The translations under genes were made by a program, and so were the position numbers. Positions 39,035 to 45,787 of a DNA stretch of 62,485 nucleotides are shown here, in pieces. The notes under the pieces were generated by a model. The model searched no databases, was not told the DNA's origin, and saw nothing but the letters and a program-made list of their open reading frames with translations. Origin of the DNA: a virus. How positions within the stretch are numbered: position 1 is the stretch's first letter; each line of letters opens with the position of its first letter. The stretch lies in IMG/VR virus record IMGVR_UViG_3300047157_000104, positions 1 through 62,485 of that record; one strand, written 5' to 3'.

Positions 39035-40613
39035 TTGGTATTCTTATATTAGATATTACACAATCTGCAGAAATTATAGTAGAAACAACACTCACTGCAT
39101 TTTTAAGCGCTGTCTTAGTAACTAGTAATGGATCTACAATGCCATTATCAATCATATTAACATTTTCACCAGTTATTACGTTACAACCAATACCTTTGTC
39201 ACCTTTTATTTCGTAAGCTATACCAGCATTATCTAATATAGTCTTATATGGTGCTCTTATTGCGTTGCAAAATATTTCTAAACCTGCGTTATCACTCATC
39301 TCTAAGTTTGCATGAATATTTTCAAGCTCAGAAGCCGCGTCCATTAGAGCTACACCTCCGCCAGGTACTATACCTTCTTGCAGAGCCGCCTTGACTGCAT
39401 ATATTGCATCCTCCACCCTGTCTTTTTTCTCTTTCAACTCAACTTTTGAGTTTGCTCCTACGCGCACAACACCGACAGAACCTGATAGCATAGCTAGTCT
39501 TTGCTCTAGTTTGCGCTTTATGTAGCCATTTTTCTCAGCTTTAATCTGATCTTTAACTTCTTTTATTCTACCAGCTAAGCTTTCGTCAATTGGTAGCGTA
39601 GTTATAACAGTATTTTTACTGTCTGTAACCACAAACTTGGCTTGACCAAGCGAATCTGGCTGTATTAGGTCTAAATCATCACCTAATTCTTCATTTATAA
39701 CCTCTGCACCTGTTAAAATGGCTAAATCATCTATAGTTTCTTTGCGCGTTGGCCCAAAACCTGGAGGATCTATGATATTTACGTTAATATTACCTTTTAC
39801 TTTATTCATTAAAAGTGCTGATTTGACCTGTTGCTCAACTTCAGCTACTAAAAGTAGTGGTTTTTTGTTCTTTATAACGTATTCAAGTACACTTTGTATC
39901 TTTCTAAGGTTAGGTATCTTGCTTGAAACGATCAATATAACCGGATTTTCAAGTTCACACCTGTTCTTTTCAGTATTAGTAGCAAAGTATGGTGATGTAA
40001 GCCCAGATTCTATTTGTACACCGTCAACTACATCAACGTATGTTTCATCTGTTTGTGACTCTTCCATCAAAACCACACCATTTTTGCCAACTTTTTTATA
40101 AGCCTTGGCTATTATGCTGCCAAGTTGGTTGTCATTGTTACAGCTAATAGAACTAACGTGATCTAGTGTAGAGTTTTTAACCTTAACACTCATGTTTTCT
40201 AATATTGCCGTAGCTTGAGCAAGGCCTGTGTCGATGCCATTTTTAATCTCTCGCACCGAACATGCTTTGTATTGCTCTTTATTGACCTCTTTAATAAGTG
40301 ATTCAGCAAGGACGATAGCCGTAGTGGTACCGTCACCTGCTTCTTTCACTGTATTTTTAGAGGCTTCCTTAATAAGTGTGGCACCTATGTTTTCAACCGG
40401 GTCGTGTAAGACTACGCTATCCGCAACGGTTACACCATCTTTTGTGATCACCGGTTTTCCCATGCCATCTTCATAGATGACACATTTTCCTGAAGCGCCT
40501 AAGGTTGATTTAACTGCTTTCGCTAGCTTCTCAACGCCACTTATAACTTTCGTTTTTGCATCAGTGCCAAAATCTAAATTCTTGACAATCTGACTTGGTA
40601 AATTATATTCCAT
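39021..40613 (-). CDS. groEL: Phage chaperonin GroEL (cpn60)
   Basis: 530 residues of GroEL size. It carries the nucleotide motifs TKDGVTVAD near residue 58 and GDGTTTA near 93, the VED acidic motif before a GGGVAL turn (EGIVPGGGVALMDA), and a full apical domain. The C-terminus ends NIRIPNASS and lacks the Gly-Gly-Met tail of bacterial GroEL. ATP-driven folding chamber, here probably for phage virion or replication proteins. First clear large gene of the leftward operon after two small genes. Phage-encoded GroEL is uncommon; divergence from host type is suggested by the missing tail. Confidence 0.9.
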   Translation of the reverse strand: MEYNLPSQIVKNLDFGTDAKTKVISGVEKLAKAVKSTLGASGKCVIYEDGMGKPVITKDGVTVADSVVLHDPVENIGATLIKEASKNTVKEAGDGTTTAIVLAESLIKEVNKEQYKACSVREIKNGIDTGLAQATAILENMSVKVKNSTLDHVSSISCNNDNQLGSIIAKAYKKVGKNGVVLMEESQTDETYVDVVDGVQIESGLTSPYFATNTEKNRCELENPVILIVSSKIPNLRKIQSVLEYVIKNKKPLLLVAEVEQQVKSALLMNKVKGNINVNIIDPPGFGPTRKETIDDLAILTGAEVINEELGDDLDLIQPDSLGQAKFVVTDSKNTVITTLPIDESLAGRIKEVKDQIKAEKNGYIKRKLEQRLAMLSGSVGVVRVGANSKVELKEKKDRVEDAIYAVKAALQEGIVPGGGVALMDAASELENIHANLEMSDNAGLEIFCNAIRAPYKTILDNAGIAYEIKGDKGIGCNVITGENVNMIDNGIVDPLLVTKTALKNAVSVVSTIISADCVISNIRIPNASS

Positions 40614-40637
40614 TAAATTAAATTGTTTTGTTATTAA

Positions 40638-40931
40638 TTACTTATCAAATGTTTTAACTACTTTCGGTCCTTCTAGATAATCTAGTTTCTTAGTGTAGTG
40701 TTCGATGCTAGCATCAATTGCTGCCTCAGCAGACTCGATGGTCTCTCGGCGTGTTACGTCGCACCAACTATTGTCGATGTGTTTGTACTCTGTTTGGTAG
40801 TACCCATTTGGTAATTGAACTATCCTCCAGTTTGCTTTGTTAGATAGGTGTTTCCAGAAGCTAATTGTGTCTTCTGATACTTGTGGTTGACCACTCCACG
40901 TATTGTTGGTCCTGTAATAAAGATACGTCAT
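40638..40931 (-). CDS. Small unknown protein
   Basis: 97 residues, Trp/Tyr-rich (YYRTNNTWSGQPQVS, FWKHLSNKANWRIVQLPNG), with a helical C-terminal half. It lies 24 bp upstream of groEL. I recognise no family; it looks like a soluble single-domain protein. Confidence 0.6.
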   Translation of the reverse strand: MTYLYYRTNNTWSGQPQVSEDTISFWKHLSNKANWRIVQLPNGYYQTEYKHIDNSWCDVTRRETIESAEAAIDASIEHYTKKLDYLEGPKVVKTFDK

Positions 40932-40985
40932 TGTATATTAGGTTGGTTGGTTTGTCTAGGGTGCATTTGGTTCCACGGACCCTAG

Positions 40986-41228
40986 TTACGCGGATTTGTT
41001 AACTTCTCCTCTGGTGTGAGTAGCTCGGTTATAGGCTATAGAGGTTCTTCGCAATACTCCGTTTGGTTCATGGTGGATGTCGGAATCTGACCTTTGGCCG
41101 TATGCTTGGTTCTCGGCTTTTCGCTTACGTCTCTTAGGCGTCATTGCTGCTGCCTTGTCTCTAGCACGTTTACGTCGTAGCGCAACTGGTGATAGACCTT
41201 GTGAGTTACCTGCTCGTTTTATTGCCAT
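40986..41228 (-). CDS. Small basic protein, unknown
   Basis: 80 residues from an ATG at 41,228 (MAIKRAGNSQGLSPVALRRK). A reading from 41,255 is possible but less likely. It is Arg/Lys-rich, with a late SDIHHEPNGVLRRTS segment reminiscent of the His-His-Asn pattern of small HNH or nucleic-acid-binding proteins. First gene of the leftward operon, next to the divergent control region. No Shine-Dalgarno sequence. Confidence 0.6.
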   Translation of the reverse strand: MAIKRAGNSQGLSPVALRRKRARDKAAAMTPKRRKRKAENQAYGQRSDSDIHHEPNGVLRRTSIAYNRATHTRGEVNKSA

Positions 41229-41267
41229 GTTAGGATAATCACATGTAAAGGTCACTATTTAAAAAGG

Positions 41268-41312
41268 GTGACAAAAGCCTGTTACTTATATACTCTTATA
41301 GGCTAATGTCAC
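41268..41312. promoter_or_regulatory. 45-bp imperfect dyad, copy A (candidate operator)
   Basis: Half sites GTGAC...GCCT and AGGC...GTCAC flank an A/T centre. Its reverse complement matches the sequence at 49,719-49,763 at 35 of 45 positions without gaps (my count). That second copy covers the start of an HTH protein gene, so both are candidate operators for that protein. Confidence 0.65.
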
Positions 41313-41540
41313 TATTTTTGGCACGTTAGATATATAGGGGTTTTGTGTTACTACTATACACCTCGCCGCCCACTTATAAAAGTAAAATGCTATTTTTATC
41401 ACCAGCCCCACCCTATTTAGATCCGTTCCAGATAATTTTATGGCGTTTTCCTGGGCGATTACCTACGATCTTACCTCAGCTATAATTATATTTCCTTAGA
41501 TTATTTCACATATTACTACAGACATTCTATGTATAGCACC

Positions 41541-41573
41541 TTACAATCTTAATACGAGAGTATCTAGATAATA
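41541..41573 (+). promoter_or_regulatory. Promoter-like element, copy 1
   Basis: TTACAATCTTAATACGA, nine bases, GATAATA. First copy, in the divergent region ahead of the first rightward gene; the ATG of a five-codon reading is only 4 bases further on. Confidence 0.7.
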
Positions 41574-41593
41574 TATATGAATAACAACTACAA

Positions 41594-41833
41594 ATGAATA
41601 ACAAACAAACATTAACTTACGACGAGTACTTAGAAACACTAACAGATTATGCAGCAGATTTATTCTACGAACATGCACCGTCTCCAGCTGACGGATCAGT
41701 CGATCCATTCATAGAAAAGTACATACAAAATGCTTTCAACAATGGAGTAACATATCAACTACTAACAATAGATCTTACACTATTACTCCAACAAAGAACT
41801 AACTACTTAAATAAATTATTCTTAAATCAATAA
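41594..41833 (+). CDS. Early small protein, unknown
   Basis: 79 residues, acidic and Tyr/Asn-rich (TLTYDEYLETLTDYAADLFY). First rightward gene. Its ATG overlaps the TGA of a five-codon leader reading (MNNYK) that begins with the same bases ATGAATAACAA, a local duplication. No recognised domain. Confidence 0.65.
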   Translation: MNNKQTLTYDEYLETLTDYAADLFYEHAPSPADGSVDPFIEKYIQNAFNNGVTYQLLTIDLTLLLQQRTNYLNKLFLNQ

Positions 41834-41867
41834 CTTACAAAATTAATACGAACTAATAAAGATAATA
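41834..41867 (+). promoter_or_regulatory. Promoter-like element, copy 2
   Basis: CTTACAAAATTAATACGA, nine bases, GATAATA; the start codon follows after 7 bases. Confidence 0.7.
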
Positions 41868-41874
41868 CTAACAT

Positions 41875-42126
41875 ATGATATTAACACACAAACACTTTCG
41901 AAACTTACAAACTCTATCTGAAGAGATCGATCTACTCATCGACAACGAAGAATACGTAGAACATCTACAACTGGAAAATCCAGAAGATTACCTAGTCTGC
42001 TACTCTTACATACATGATATATTCAAACTCGCTAAATACTTAATAACTTATGGAATAGAGTTTCAACACTTAAACTGTCCACTATCAGATGAATCATTTC
42101 TACTAATAAACTTTAAACAGAAGTAG
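41875..42126 (+). CDS. Early small protein, unknown
   Basis: 83 residues, acidic and helical (LQTLSEEIDLLIDNEEYVEH), Tyr/His-containing, with no known motif. Directly behind copy 2 of the repeated element, so probably its own transcription start. Confidence 0.65.
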   Translation: MILTHKHFRNLQTLSEEIDLLIDNEEYVEHLQLENPEDYLVCYSYIHDIFKLAKYLITYGIEFQHLNCPLSDESFLLINFKQK

Positions 42127-42181
42127 AAAGAGTGTGAGCAATACTACTAACAACAAAACAATAACAAAACAAAGTATATAC

Positions 42182-42216
42182 TTTTACAAACTAAATACGA
42201 TGTAAACTGGATAATA
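42182..42216 (+). promoter_or_regulatory. Promoter-like element, copy 3
   Basis: TTTTACAAACTAAATACGA, nine bases, GATAATA. Here the next ATG is 48 bases away, leaving an A/T-rich leader. Confidence 0.7.
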
Positions 42217-42264
42217 CTAATACAAACAAACAAATAATAATTAACTAATAAATAATAATAACTT

Positions 42265-42501
42265 ATGTCAAATCAAAATTCAATCACAAGCAAACGTTTC
42301 GTAATCAGAAAATCACTAATCGGTAAAAACACTGTAATCAAAGTCGAGTTCAAAAATGGTAAAACATTTGAGTACAATCACGACAAAGCGTTCGAAGTAA
42401 TGAAAGATAAACTCGAAGCGATGAACTGCTGGGAAAAGTACAAATCATACACTTCCAGTACAAGTGTTCCAACTCCACTACGTAACGCAGAAGTTGTGTA
42501 G
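42265..42501 (+). CDS. Early small basic protein, unknown
   Basis: 78 residues, Lys-rich (SKRFVIRKSLIGKNTVIKVE, KNGKTFEYNHDKAF), a small beta/helix pattern possibly for nucleic acid binding. The 3' end may overlap the tRNA-like RNA that follows. No family recognised. Confidence 0.6.
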   Translation: MSNQNSITSKRFVIRKSLIGKNTVIKVEFKNGKTFEYNHDKAFEVMKDKLEAMNCWEKYKSYTSSTSVPTPLRNAEVV

Positions 42502-42569
42502 TGTACACTGGAAACTCTAAATCAAGTTATGTTGGCACTTAAATGTGAGTTCGATTCTCACCATAACTA
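42492..42569 (+). tRNA. Degenerate tRNA-like sequence, possibly tRNA-Asn(GUU)
   Basis: A perfect T arm is present (GTGAG, TTCGATT, CTCAC at 42,545-42,561), followed by acceptor strand CATAACT and A. AGTTGTG at 42,492 pairs with it through one G-U. A 17-base arm at 42,524-42,540 offers anticodon GUU with four of five stem pairs. No normal D stem is seen and no CCA is encoded. Alternatively AGTTATG at 42,525 pairs perfectly with the acceptor strand, giving a minihelix without D and anticodon arms. Confidence 0.4.
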
Positions 42570-42571
42570 CT

Positions 42572-42700
42572 ATGCAAGTAATATTAAACAACTCAAAAGA
42601 AACGATCGACTTCACTCAAGTAATACTAAAACAAATGGCTGGTGAACTAACTCGCGAGCAAGTACAAGAACTAATAAATAAAGCAAGAAATGAAAAATAA
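42572..42700 (+). CDS. 42-residue early peptide
   Basis: A complete small frame (MQVILNNSKETIDFTQVILK), with helical second half ending LINKARNEK. It starts 2 bases after the tRNA-like sequence and stops one base before the next ATG, so it fits the tight micro-gene array. Function unknown. Confidence 0.55.
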   Translation: MQVILNNSKETIDFTQVILKQMAGELTREQVQELINKARNEK

Positions 42701-42701
42701 T

Positions 42702-42836
42702 ATGAATAAAGAATTTGAAACAATACTACGCTGGAATGACAGCACAGAAACATTAGATAGACTATATCGCTACGCAGATGGAACAGAAGTTGTATTCTCT
42801 CGTGGAGTTGATAGAAGAAACGAAAATACAAAATAA
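42702..42836 (+). CDS. 44-residue early peptide
   Basis: A complete frame (MNKEFETILRWNDSTETLDR), ending VDRRNENTK; the last codons and stop are built from copy 4 of the repeated element (ACA AAA TAA). Function unknown. Confidence 0.55.
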   Translation: MNKEFETILRWNDSTETLDRLYRYADGTEVVFSRGVDRRNENTK

Positions 42837-42858
42837 ATACGAATAAAGTAAGATAATA
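42826..42858 (+). promoter_or_regulatory. Promoter-like element, copy 4
   Basis: AATACAAAATAAATACGA, nine bases, GATAATA; the start codon is 10 bases downstream. Its left half overlaps the end of the upstream gene. Confidence 0.7.
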
Positions 42859-42868
42859 TATATACAAT

Positions 42869-43021
42869 ATGAATAGAAGAATACCACACTGGAACAAAGT
42901 AGCTCACCCGTACAAACTAATGTACAAACGTAATCAAGAAACTGGTGCACTTGATATAATCAAAGCATACAACAACGATAAAGGTGAAATCACATCAATC
43001 AAAACAGTAGGTAAAGGATAA
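42869..43021 (+). CDS. 50-residue early basic peptide
   Basis: A complete frame (MNRRIPHWNKVAHPYKLMYK), basic, ending IKTVGKG. Behind copy 4 of the element. No known motif. Confidence 0.55.
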   Translation: MNRRIPHWNKVAHPYKLMYKRNQETGALDIIKAYNNDKGEITSIKTVGKG

Positions 43022-43023
43022 TT

Positions 43024-43140
43024 ATGCAGAAACATTCACACACAAAATTAAGTAAAGCAATGCTATACACGCAAATAGTGGCAGTATTGTCAGTAGTAAC
43101 AGCAATGGCGTTCGCCATGTACACAATAATAGTAAGATAA
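43024..43140 (+). CDS. 38-residue single-pass membrane peptide
   Basis: A charged N-terminus (MQKHSHTKLSKA), then one hydrophobic segment (YTQIVAVLSVVTAMAFAMYT) and a short end (IIVR). Starts 2 bases after the upstream stop. Probably inserted in the host membrane; role unknown (superinfection exclusion and lysis control are possible guesses). Confidence 0.5.
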   Translation: MQKHSHTKLSKAMLYTQIVAVLSVVTAMAFAMYTIIVR

Positions 43141-43142
43141 CC

Positions 43143-43322
43143 ATGAAGAAATCAATATTAAAAGTATTAGCAATAGTAGGATCGATCGAGTCAGTAGGTT
43201 GCTTCTTAGTAGAAGAACCAGCGATGGGTTATATCTTTGCGGTGATCGCAATACCATCAATCCTAGAATTAACTAACATGCACATTAAAGAACAAGAACA
43301 AAATGAAGATAGTAGTAAGTAA
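43143..43322 (+). CDS. 59-residue early membrane-associated peptide
   Basis: Hydrophobic stretches (SILKVLAIVGSIESVGCFLV and GYIFAVIAIPSILELTN) separated by an acidic turn, then a charged tail. Two short membrane passes are plausible. It overlaps the next gene by 20 bases. Forms a pair with the preceding membrane peptide. Confidence 0.5.
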   Translation: MKKSILKVLAIVGSIESVGCFLVEEPAMGYIFAVIAIPSILELTNMHIKEQEQNEDSSK

Positions 43323-43566
43323 ACAATCAATAGAAAAAGCAATGCTAACAAAAGTAAATGCAGCTATAAATGTAGCAAAAGACTGCGCTAAGAGAGGTAT
43401 AACAAGTTTTAACATAGCTGTACCTGAAGGTGCTGGCTACACTCAGTATGACTTCATAAATGAAGTAGAACACTTGACAGAACATACAGTATATGCAGGT
43501 CATAGAGCAGTGTCAGGCGAGTCAATTAAGTTTTCAATAGCAGAAGAAGATAGAATATATGGATAA
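43303..43566 (+). CDS. Early small protein, unknown
   Basis: 87 residues (MKIVVSKQSIEKAMLTKVNA). A mixed alpha/beta single domain with one Cys and an acidic end (SIAEEDRIYG). It overlaps both neighbours. No family recognised. Confidence 0.6.
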   Translation: MKIVVSKQSIEKAMLTKVNAAINVAKDCAKRGITSFNIAVPEGAGYTQYDFINEVEHLTEHTVYAGHRAVSGESIKFSIAEEDRIYG

Positions 43567-43693
43567 AACACTAATTATATGGGCGCTTGAAACGCTAAGA
43601 GAGCAAGCACTCGACGCAGAAGAAATACAACTCGTAGCAAGAATAACAAAAGAAATTAATAAAGTAAAAGTAAATTATGCAGAAGAACATTAA
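43559..43693 (+). CDS. 44-residue early peptide
   Basis: A helical, acidic peptide (MDKTLIIWALETLREQALDA) overlapping the upstream stop by 8 bases and the downstream start by 17. Function unknown. Confidence 0.5.
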   Translation: MDKTLIIWALETLREQALDAEEIQLVARITKEINKVKVNYAEEH

Positions 43694-43862
43694 AAAAGCA
43701 ACACCAGAATTTTTCCACGCCTCAATATTTGACATAGTACACGTAAAAGAAACAGGTCAATCGATCGTGGTAAAAGAAGAAGAGTACTTAAAATTCTATG
43801 ATGATCGTGTAGAGATCGCGTCATCAAGTGAAATACCATCGTGGATAAGAGAAATGTATTAG
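43677..43862 (+). CDS. Early small protein, unknown
   Basis: 61 residues (MQKNIKKATPEFFHASIFDI), mixed charge, with a beta stretch around TGQSIVVKEEEYLKF. No known motif. The stop lies just ahead of copy 5 of the element. Confidence 0.55.
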   Translation: MQKNIKKATPEFFHASIFDIVHVKETGQSIVVKEEEYLKFYDDRVEIASSSEIPSWIREMY

Positions 43863-43864
43863 AA

Positions 43865-43898
43865 TTTACAATACAAATACGAACACTATAAGATAATA
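43865..43898 (+). promoter_or_regulatory. Promoter-like element, copy 5
   Basis: TTTACAATACAAATACGA, nine bases, GATAATA; start codon after 5 bases (AATAACATG-type junction shared with copies 7 and 9). Confidence 0.75.
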
Positions 43899-43903
43899 AT
43901 AAC

Positions 43904-44122
43904 ATGAATATACAAATTTGCAAATGCGGCGGGCCAATACACCCAGTAAGAATAAAACTATCATACAAAACTTGTGTCAAGTGTAGTACAACTGAACCTT
44001 ATGGCGCAGTACCTATCACTAACCACAAAACAGGTAATAACTTTCAGTTTATGCCAAAGTCACAAGCAGATAGTATTAATAAAGCCGCAAGGCGCAAAGG
44101 TTATGGAACATGCTTAAGATAA
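43904..44122 (+). CDS. Small zinc-finger-like protein
   Basis: 72 residues. CKCGGPIHPVR and YKTCVKCSTTEPYG give a CxC...CxxC set able to bind one zinc ion, in the style of DksA/TraR-like small phage proteins. The basic C-terminus (KAARRKGYGTCLR) may contact nucleic acid. Possibly binds RNA polymerase or DNA; not proven. Own promoter-like element upstream. Confidence 0.6.
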   Translation: MNIQICKCGGPIHPVRIKLSYKTCVKCSTTEPYGAVPITNHKTGNNFQFMPKSQADSINKAARRKGYGTCLR

Positions 44123-44135
44123 TAAAATACACTAT

Positions 44136-44315
44136 ATGAATAAAATTAAAACATTAGAATTAAACGACTTCGGAGTACCAAGTAAAATACAAATTACTTA
44201 CACCGATCAAGAACCACAAGTGCTAAATAAAGTAAACACAACTTACTTTTATGCAGACAAGAAGTATAACTCGTACTCTCAATGGTACACAATAAACGGT
44301 AACACTTATGTATAA
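44136..44315 (+). CDS. 59-residue early protein, unknown
   Basis: MNKIKTLELNDFGVPSKIQI, then Tyr/Asn/Thr-rich beta segments (TTYFYADKKYNSYSQWYTIN). It overlaps the next gene by 8 bases. No known domain. Confidence 0.5.
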   Translation: MNKIKTLELNDFGVPSKIQITYTDQEPQVLNKVNTTYFYADKKYNSYSQWYTINGNTYV

Positions 44316-44703
44316 CTACAGTAGCATAAAATTCGAAGATCGCCACAAGGTGGAAGATGCTTTCGCAAAGTCAATGGAAATAATATATGGTATACAAGAA
44401 GTAACTACAACTCGCCAGCGTAGTAATGGTACAAGATCATTTCTTATGCCAACAGGCCAGCGCATCGCTTGCTACAAGTCAGGTTATGTAAGAAAAGTAT
44501 CTCCTACAAGTAGATGGTATCAACTAAACAAGAAGTACCTTAAAGAAACTAGGTGGACCGTAATGAGCAATGACGGTAGTTTATCAACTACAAGATCTAT
44601 GTGTTGGGAGCGTGAGCTAATACTAAGTCCACTTGCACGTATGAAGTATATGCTAGACTTCTACCTTAGAAATTACAAAACAAATACGAATAGTAATCGA
44701 TAA
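44308..44703 (+). CDS. Early basic protein, unknown
   Basis: 131 residues, basic and Arg/Ser/Tyr-rich (MYNYSSIKFEDRHKVEDAFA, TTRQRSNGTRSFLMPTGQRI). The last residues (YKTNTNSNR) and the TAA are encoded by copy 7 of the repeated element. Perhaps nucleic-acid binding by charge. No family recognised. Confidence 0.55.
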   Translation: MYNYSSIKFEDRHKVEDAFAKSMEIIYGIQEVTTTRQRSNGTRSFLMPTGQRIACYKSGYVRKVSPTSRWYQLNKKYLKETRWTVMSNDGSLSTTRSMCWERELILSPLARMKYMLDFYLRNYKTNTNSNR

Positions 44704-44705
44704 TA
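44673..44705 (+). promoter_or_regulatory. Promoter-like element, copy 7
   Basis: TTACAAAACAAATACGA, nine bases, GATAATA. It contains the end and stop of the upstream gene; next ATG 5 bases downstream. Numbering leaves out a partial AAGATAATA-like remnant at about 44,117. Confidence 0.75.
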
Positions 44706-44710
44706 ATAAC

Positions 44711-44902
44711 ATGGAAAATATATTTAACGAACAAACATATCTCTTTGTACTAGACTTTGACGATGGCAAGTGCTATAGATATAGATACAACACGTCAATG
44801 GGTAAGATAGAAGACTTTATAGAGCAAGCAGGTCATAGATTAATGTTTGTAGAGTATATGTTAACAGAAAAACCAATAGTAATGTATGTAAATTATGAGT
44901 AG
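44711..44902 (+). CDS. Early small protein, unknown
   Basis: 63 residues (MENIFNEQTYLFVLDFDDGK), a small acidic protein with a Tyr-rich beta hairpin (CYRYRYNTSMGKIEDFIEQ). It overlaps the next gene by 8 bases. No known domain. Confidence 0.55.
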   Translation: MENIFNEQTYLFVLDFDDGKCYRYRYNTSMGKIEDFIEQAGHRLMFVEYMLTEKPIVMYVNYE

Positions 44903-45035
44903 AATTATATCACCGTGGGAATTAGCCTACACAAAGTTAAAAGAACACTACAGCAAAGATCAAATAGACGATATGCTATGGTGTGAAGTTGAAGAATTAT
45001 TAATCAGAGAAGAAAGAGATGCAGAAGAAAATTGA
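44895..45035 (+). CDS. 46-residue early peptide
   Basis: MSRIISPWELAYTKLKEHYS followed by an acidic helix (QIDDMLWCEVEELLIREERD). Complete frame overlapping both neighbours. Function unknown. Confidence 0.5.
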   Translation: MSRIISPWELAYTKLKEHYSKDQIDDMLWCEVEELLIREERDAEEN

Positions 45036-45177
45036 AGACATTGCTAGCGGTGTTGCTATACACATGCAAGAGCTGCTACTAGACACGGTGGATTGGCAGA
45101 TAGACGATCTACCACACGAAAAAAGACAAGAGCTAATTAAGCTATCTGTAGAAAAACTACAAAGCTTAATAAGCTAA
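45019..45177 (+). CDS. 52-residue early peptide
   Basis: MQKKIEDIASGVAIHMQELL, an amphipathic helix with DTVDWQIDDLPHEKRQELIK. Last gene before the structured RNA region. Function unknown. Confidence 0.5.
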   Translation: MQKKIEDIASGVAIHMQELLLDTVDWQIDDLPHEKRQELIKLSVEKLQSLIS

Positions 45178-45183
45178 AGACAC

Positions 45184-45285
45184 ACCCAGCGAATAAATAA
45201 CAAACCTCGGTAAATTGAATCAAATCAAGGCAAGCGTTCCTTCCTCCGGAATTGTTTCATGAGCAAAGGTAGCAAATGACTGGGT
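45184..45285 (+). ncRNA. Possible structured RNA leader/domain
   Basis: ACCCAG (45,184-45,189) pairs with CTGGGT (45,280-45,285) and encloses further short hairpins (UUCC-UCC-GGAA and AAGG...CCUU). No ORF is supported here. It abuts the tmRNA-like RNA by 4 bases and may be its precursor leader or a separate RNA. Confidence 0.35.
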
Positions 45286-45289
45286 ATAT

Positions 45290-45466
45290 GGGCATAAATG
45301 GATTTTAAATAGCGATTAAAGGCGTAATCCTGACGAGGTGTAATAAGCGGCTCGATGAAGGTTTACTTATCCGTCATAGTGATGACACCCGACCAGGAGG
45401 CAATGAAGCTATGTAGGTAAGTAATAAAGCTATGGTAGGCAGGTTCGATTCCTGCCATGTCCACCA
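45290..45466 (+). ncRNA. tmRNA-like RNA with encoded CCA and G3-U70 pair
   Basis: The 3' end is a textbook tRNA half: GCAGG-TTCGATT-CCTGC T arm, CATGTCC acceptor strand, A73 and CCA. GGGCAT at 45,290 pairs with it as six base pairs, with G3 opposite U70, the alanine-charging signature used by tmRNA. ATAGC (45,309) pairs with GCTAT (45,429) where tmRNA has helix P2, and the D region contains TGGATT without a D stem, as in tmRNA. AAGCTATGTAGGTA before the T arm resembles the conserved tmRNA 3' segment. The insert can form a pseudoknot (TGACG/CGTCA with GGTGT/ACACC). Against it: about 177 nt is short, no tag ending in LAA is visible, and the seventh acceptor pair is A-C. Confidence 0.5.
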
Positions 45467-45500
45467 TTTACAATATAAATACGATGACAGTAGGATATTA
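45467..45500 (+). promoter_or_regulatory. Promoter-like element, copy 8
   Basis: TTTACAATATAAATACGA, nine bases, GATATTA (one base off consensus). It begins directly after the CCA of the tmRNA-like RNA; next ATG 23 bases on. Confidence 0.65.
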
Positions 45501-45523
45501 AGTATAAAATTAAATAAAAATAT

Positions 45524-45787
45524 ATGAAAAGAATTACATTATTACACAGGCTAAAGCCAGAAGTTAAAGCAGCATTAGAAAAAAACAAACTAGATTACGA
45601 TTTCTCTATCGACCTTATCTACAAAGAGTTAGATGAAGTTGTAGTGTACCAAGATCTTAAAATGTCTACTATATACTCTATATACTTATTTAGTAGCATA
45701 GATATGTATGAAGCTGATGTGTATGACATCAGGTGGGGCGGTAATTTATTCTTAGAAGATAACGATTTAACAATAGAAACATTATGA
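45524..45787 (+). CDS. Early small protein, unknown
   Basis: 87 residues (MKRITLLHRLKPEVKAALEK), with an acidic alpha/beta C-terminal half (SSIDMYEADVYDIRWGGN). It overlaps the next gene by 4 bases. No known domain. Confidence 0.6.
   Translation: MKRITLLHRLKPEVKAALEKNKLDYDFSIDLIYKELDEVVVYQDLKMSTIYSIYLFSSIDMYEADVYDIRWGGNLFLEDNDLTIETL

Larger units (their letters stand above)
41229..41593. other. Divergent control region, possible replication/transcription switch
   Basis: 365 bp without a supported gene between the leftward and rightward operons. It holds a 45-bp dyad at 41,268-41,312, a second inverted pair (GTCAC at 41,251, GTGAC at 41,268), a C-rich stretch near 41,410-41,420, and one copy of the 34-bp promoter-like element. 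A five-codon reading (MNNYK) begins at 41,578. An origin function is possible but not shown. Confidence 0.6.

Noticed and set aside
42616-42950. Minus-strand hydrophobic Phe/Leu/Cys-rich ORFs
   Set aside because: Antisense of three small rightward genes; composition is the usual mirror of Lys/Glu codons.
45087-45093. GGTGGAT as an alternative 5' acceptor partner of the RNA's 3' end
   Set aside because: It can pair with GTCCACC but would leave a two-base gap after the T arm and use the CCA itself; it also lies inside a small gene.
45272-45319. Possible tmRNA tag starting GCA AAT GAC in the RNA region
   Set aside because: The reading (AND...NSD) begins upstream of the proposed 5' end and does not end in the hydrophobic Ala-rich tail expected of a tag, so I did not use it as evidence.
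45290-45466. Group I intron in a tRNA as explanation for the RNA
   Set aside because: AATCCTGACG resembles the intron Q element, but I could not find matching R and S (P7) elements or a sensible anticodon; left as a thing to test.
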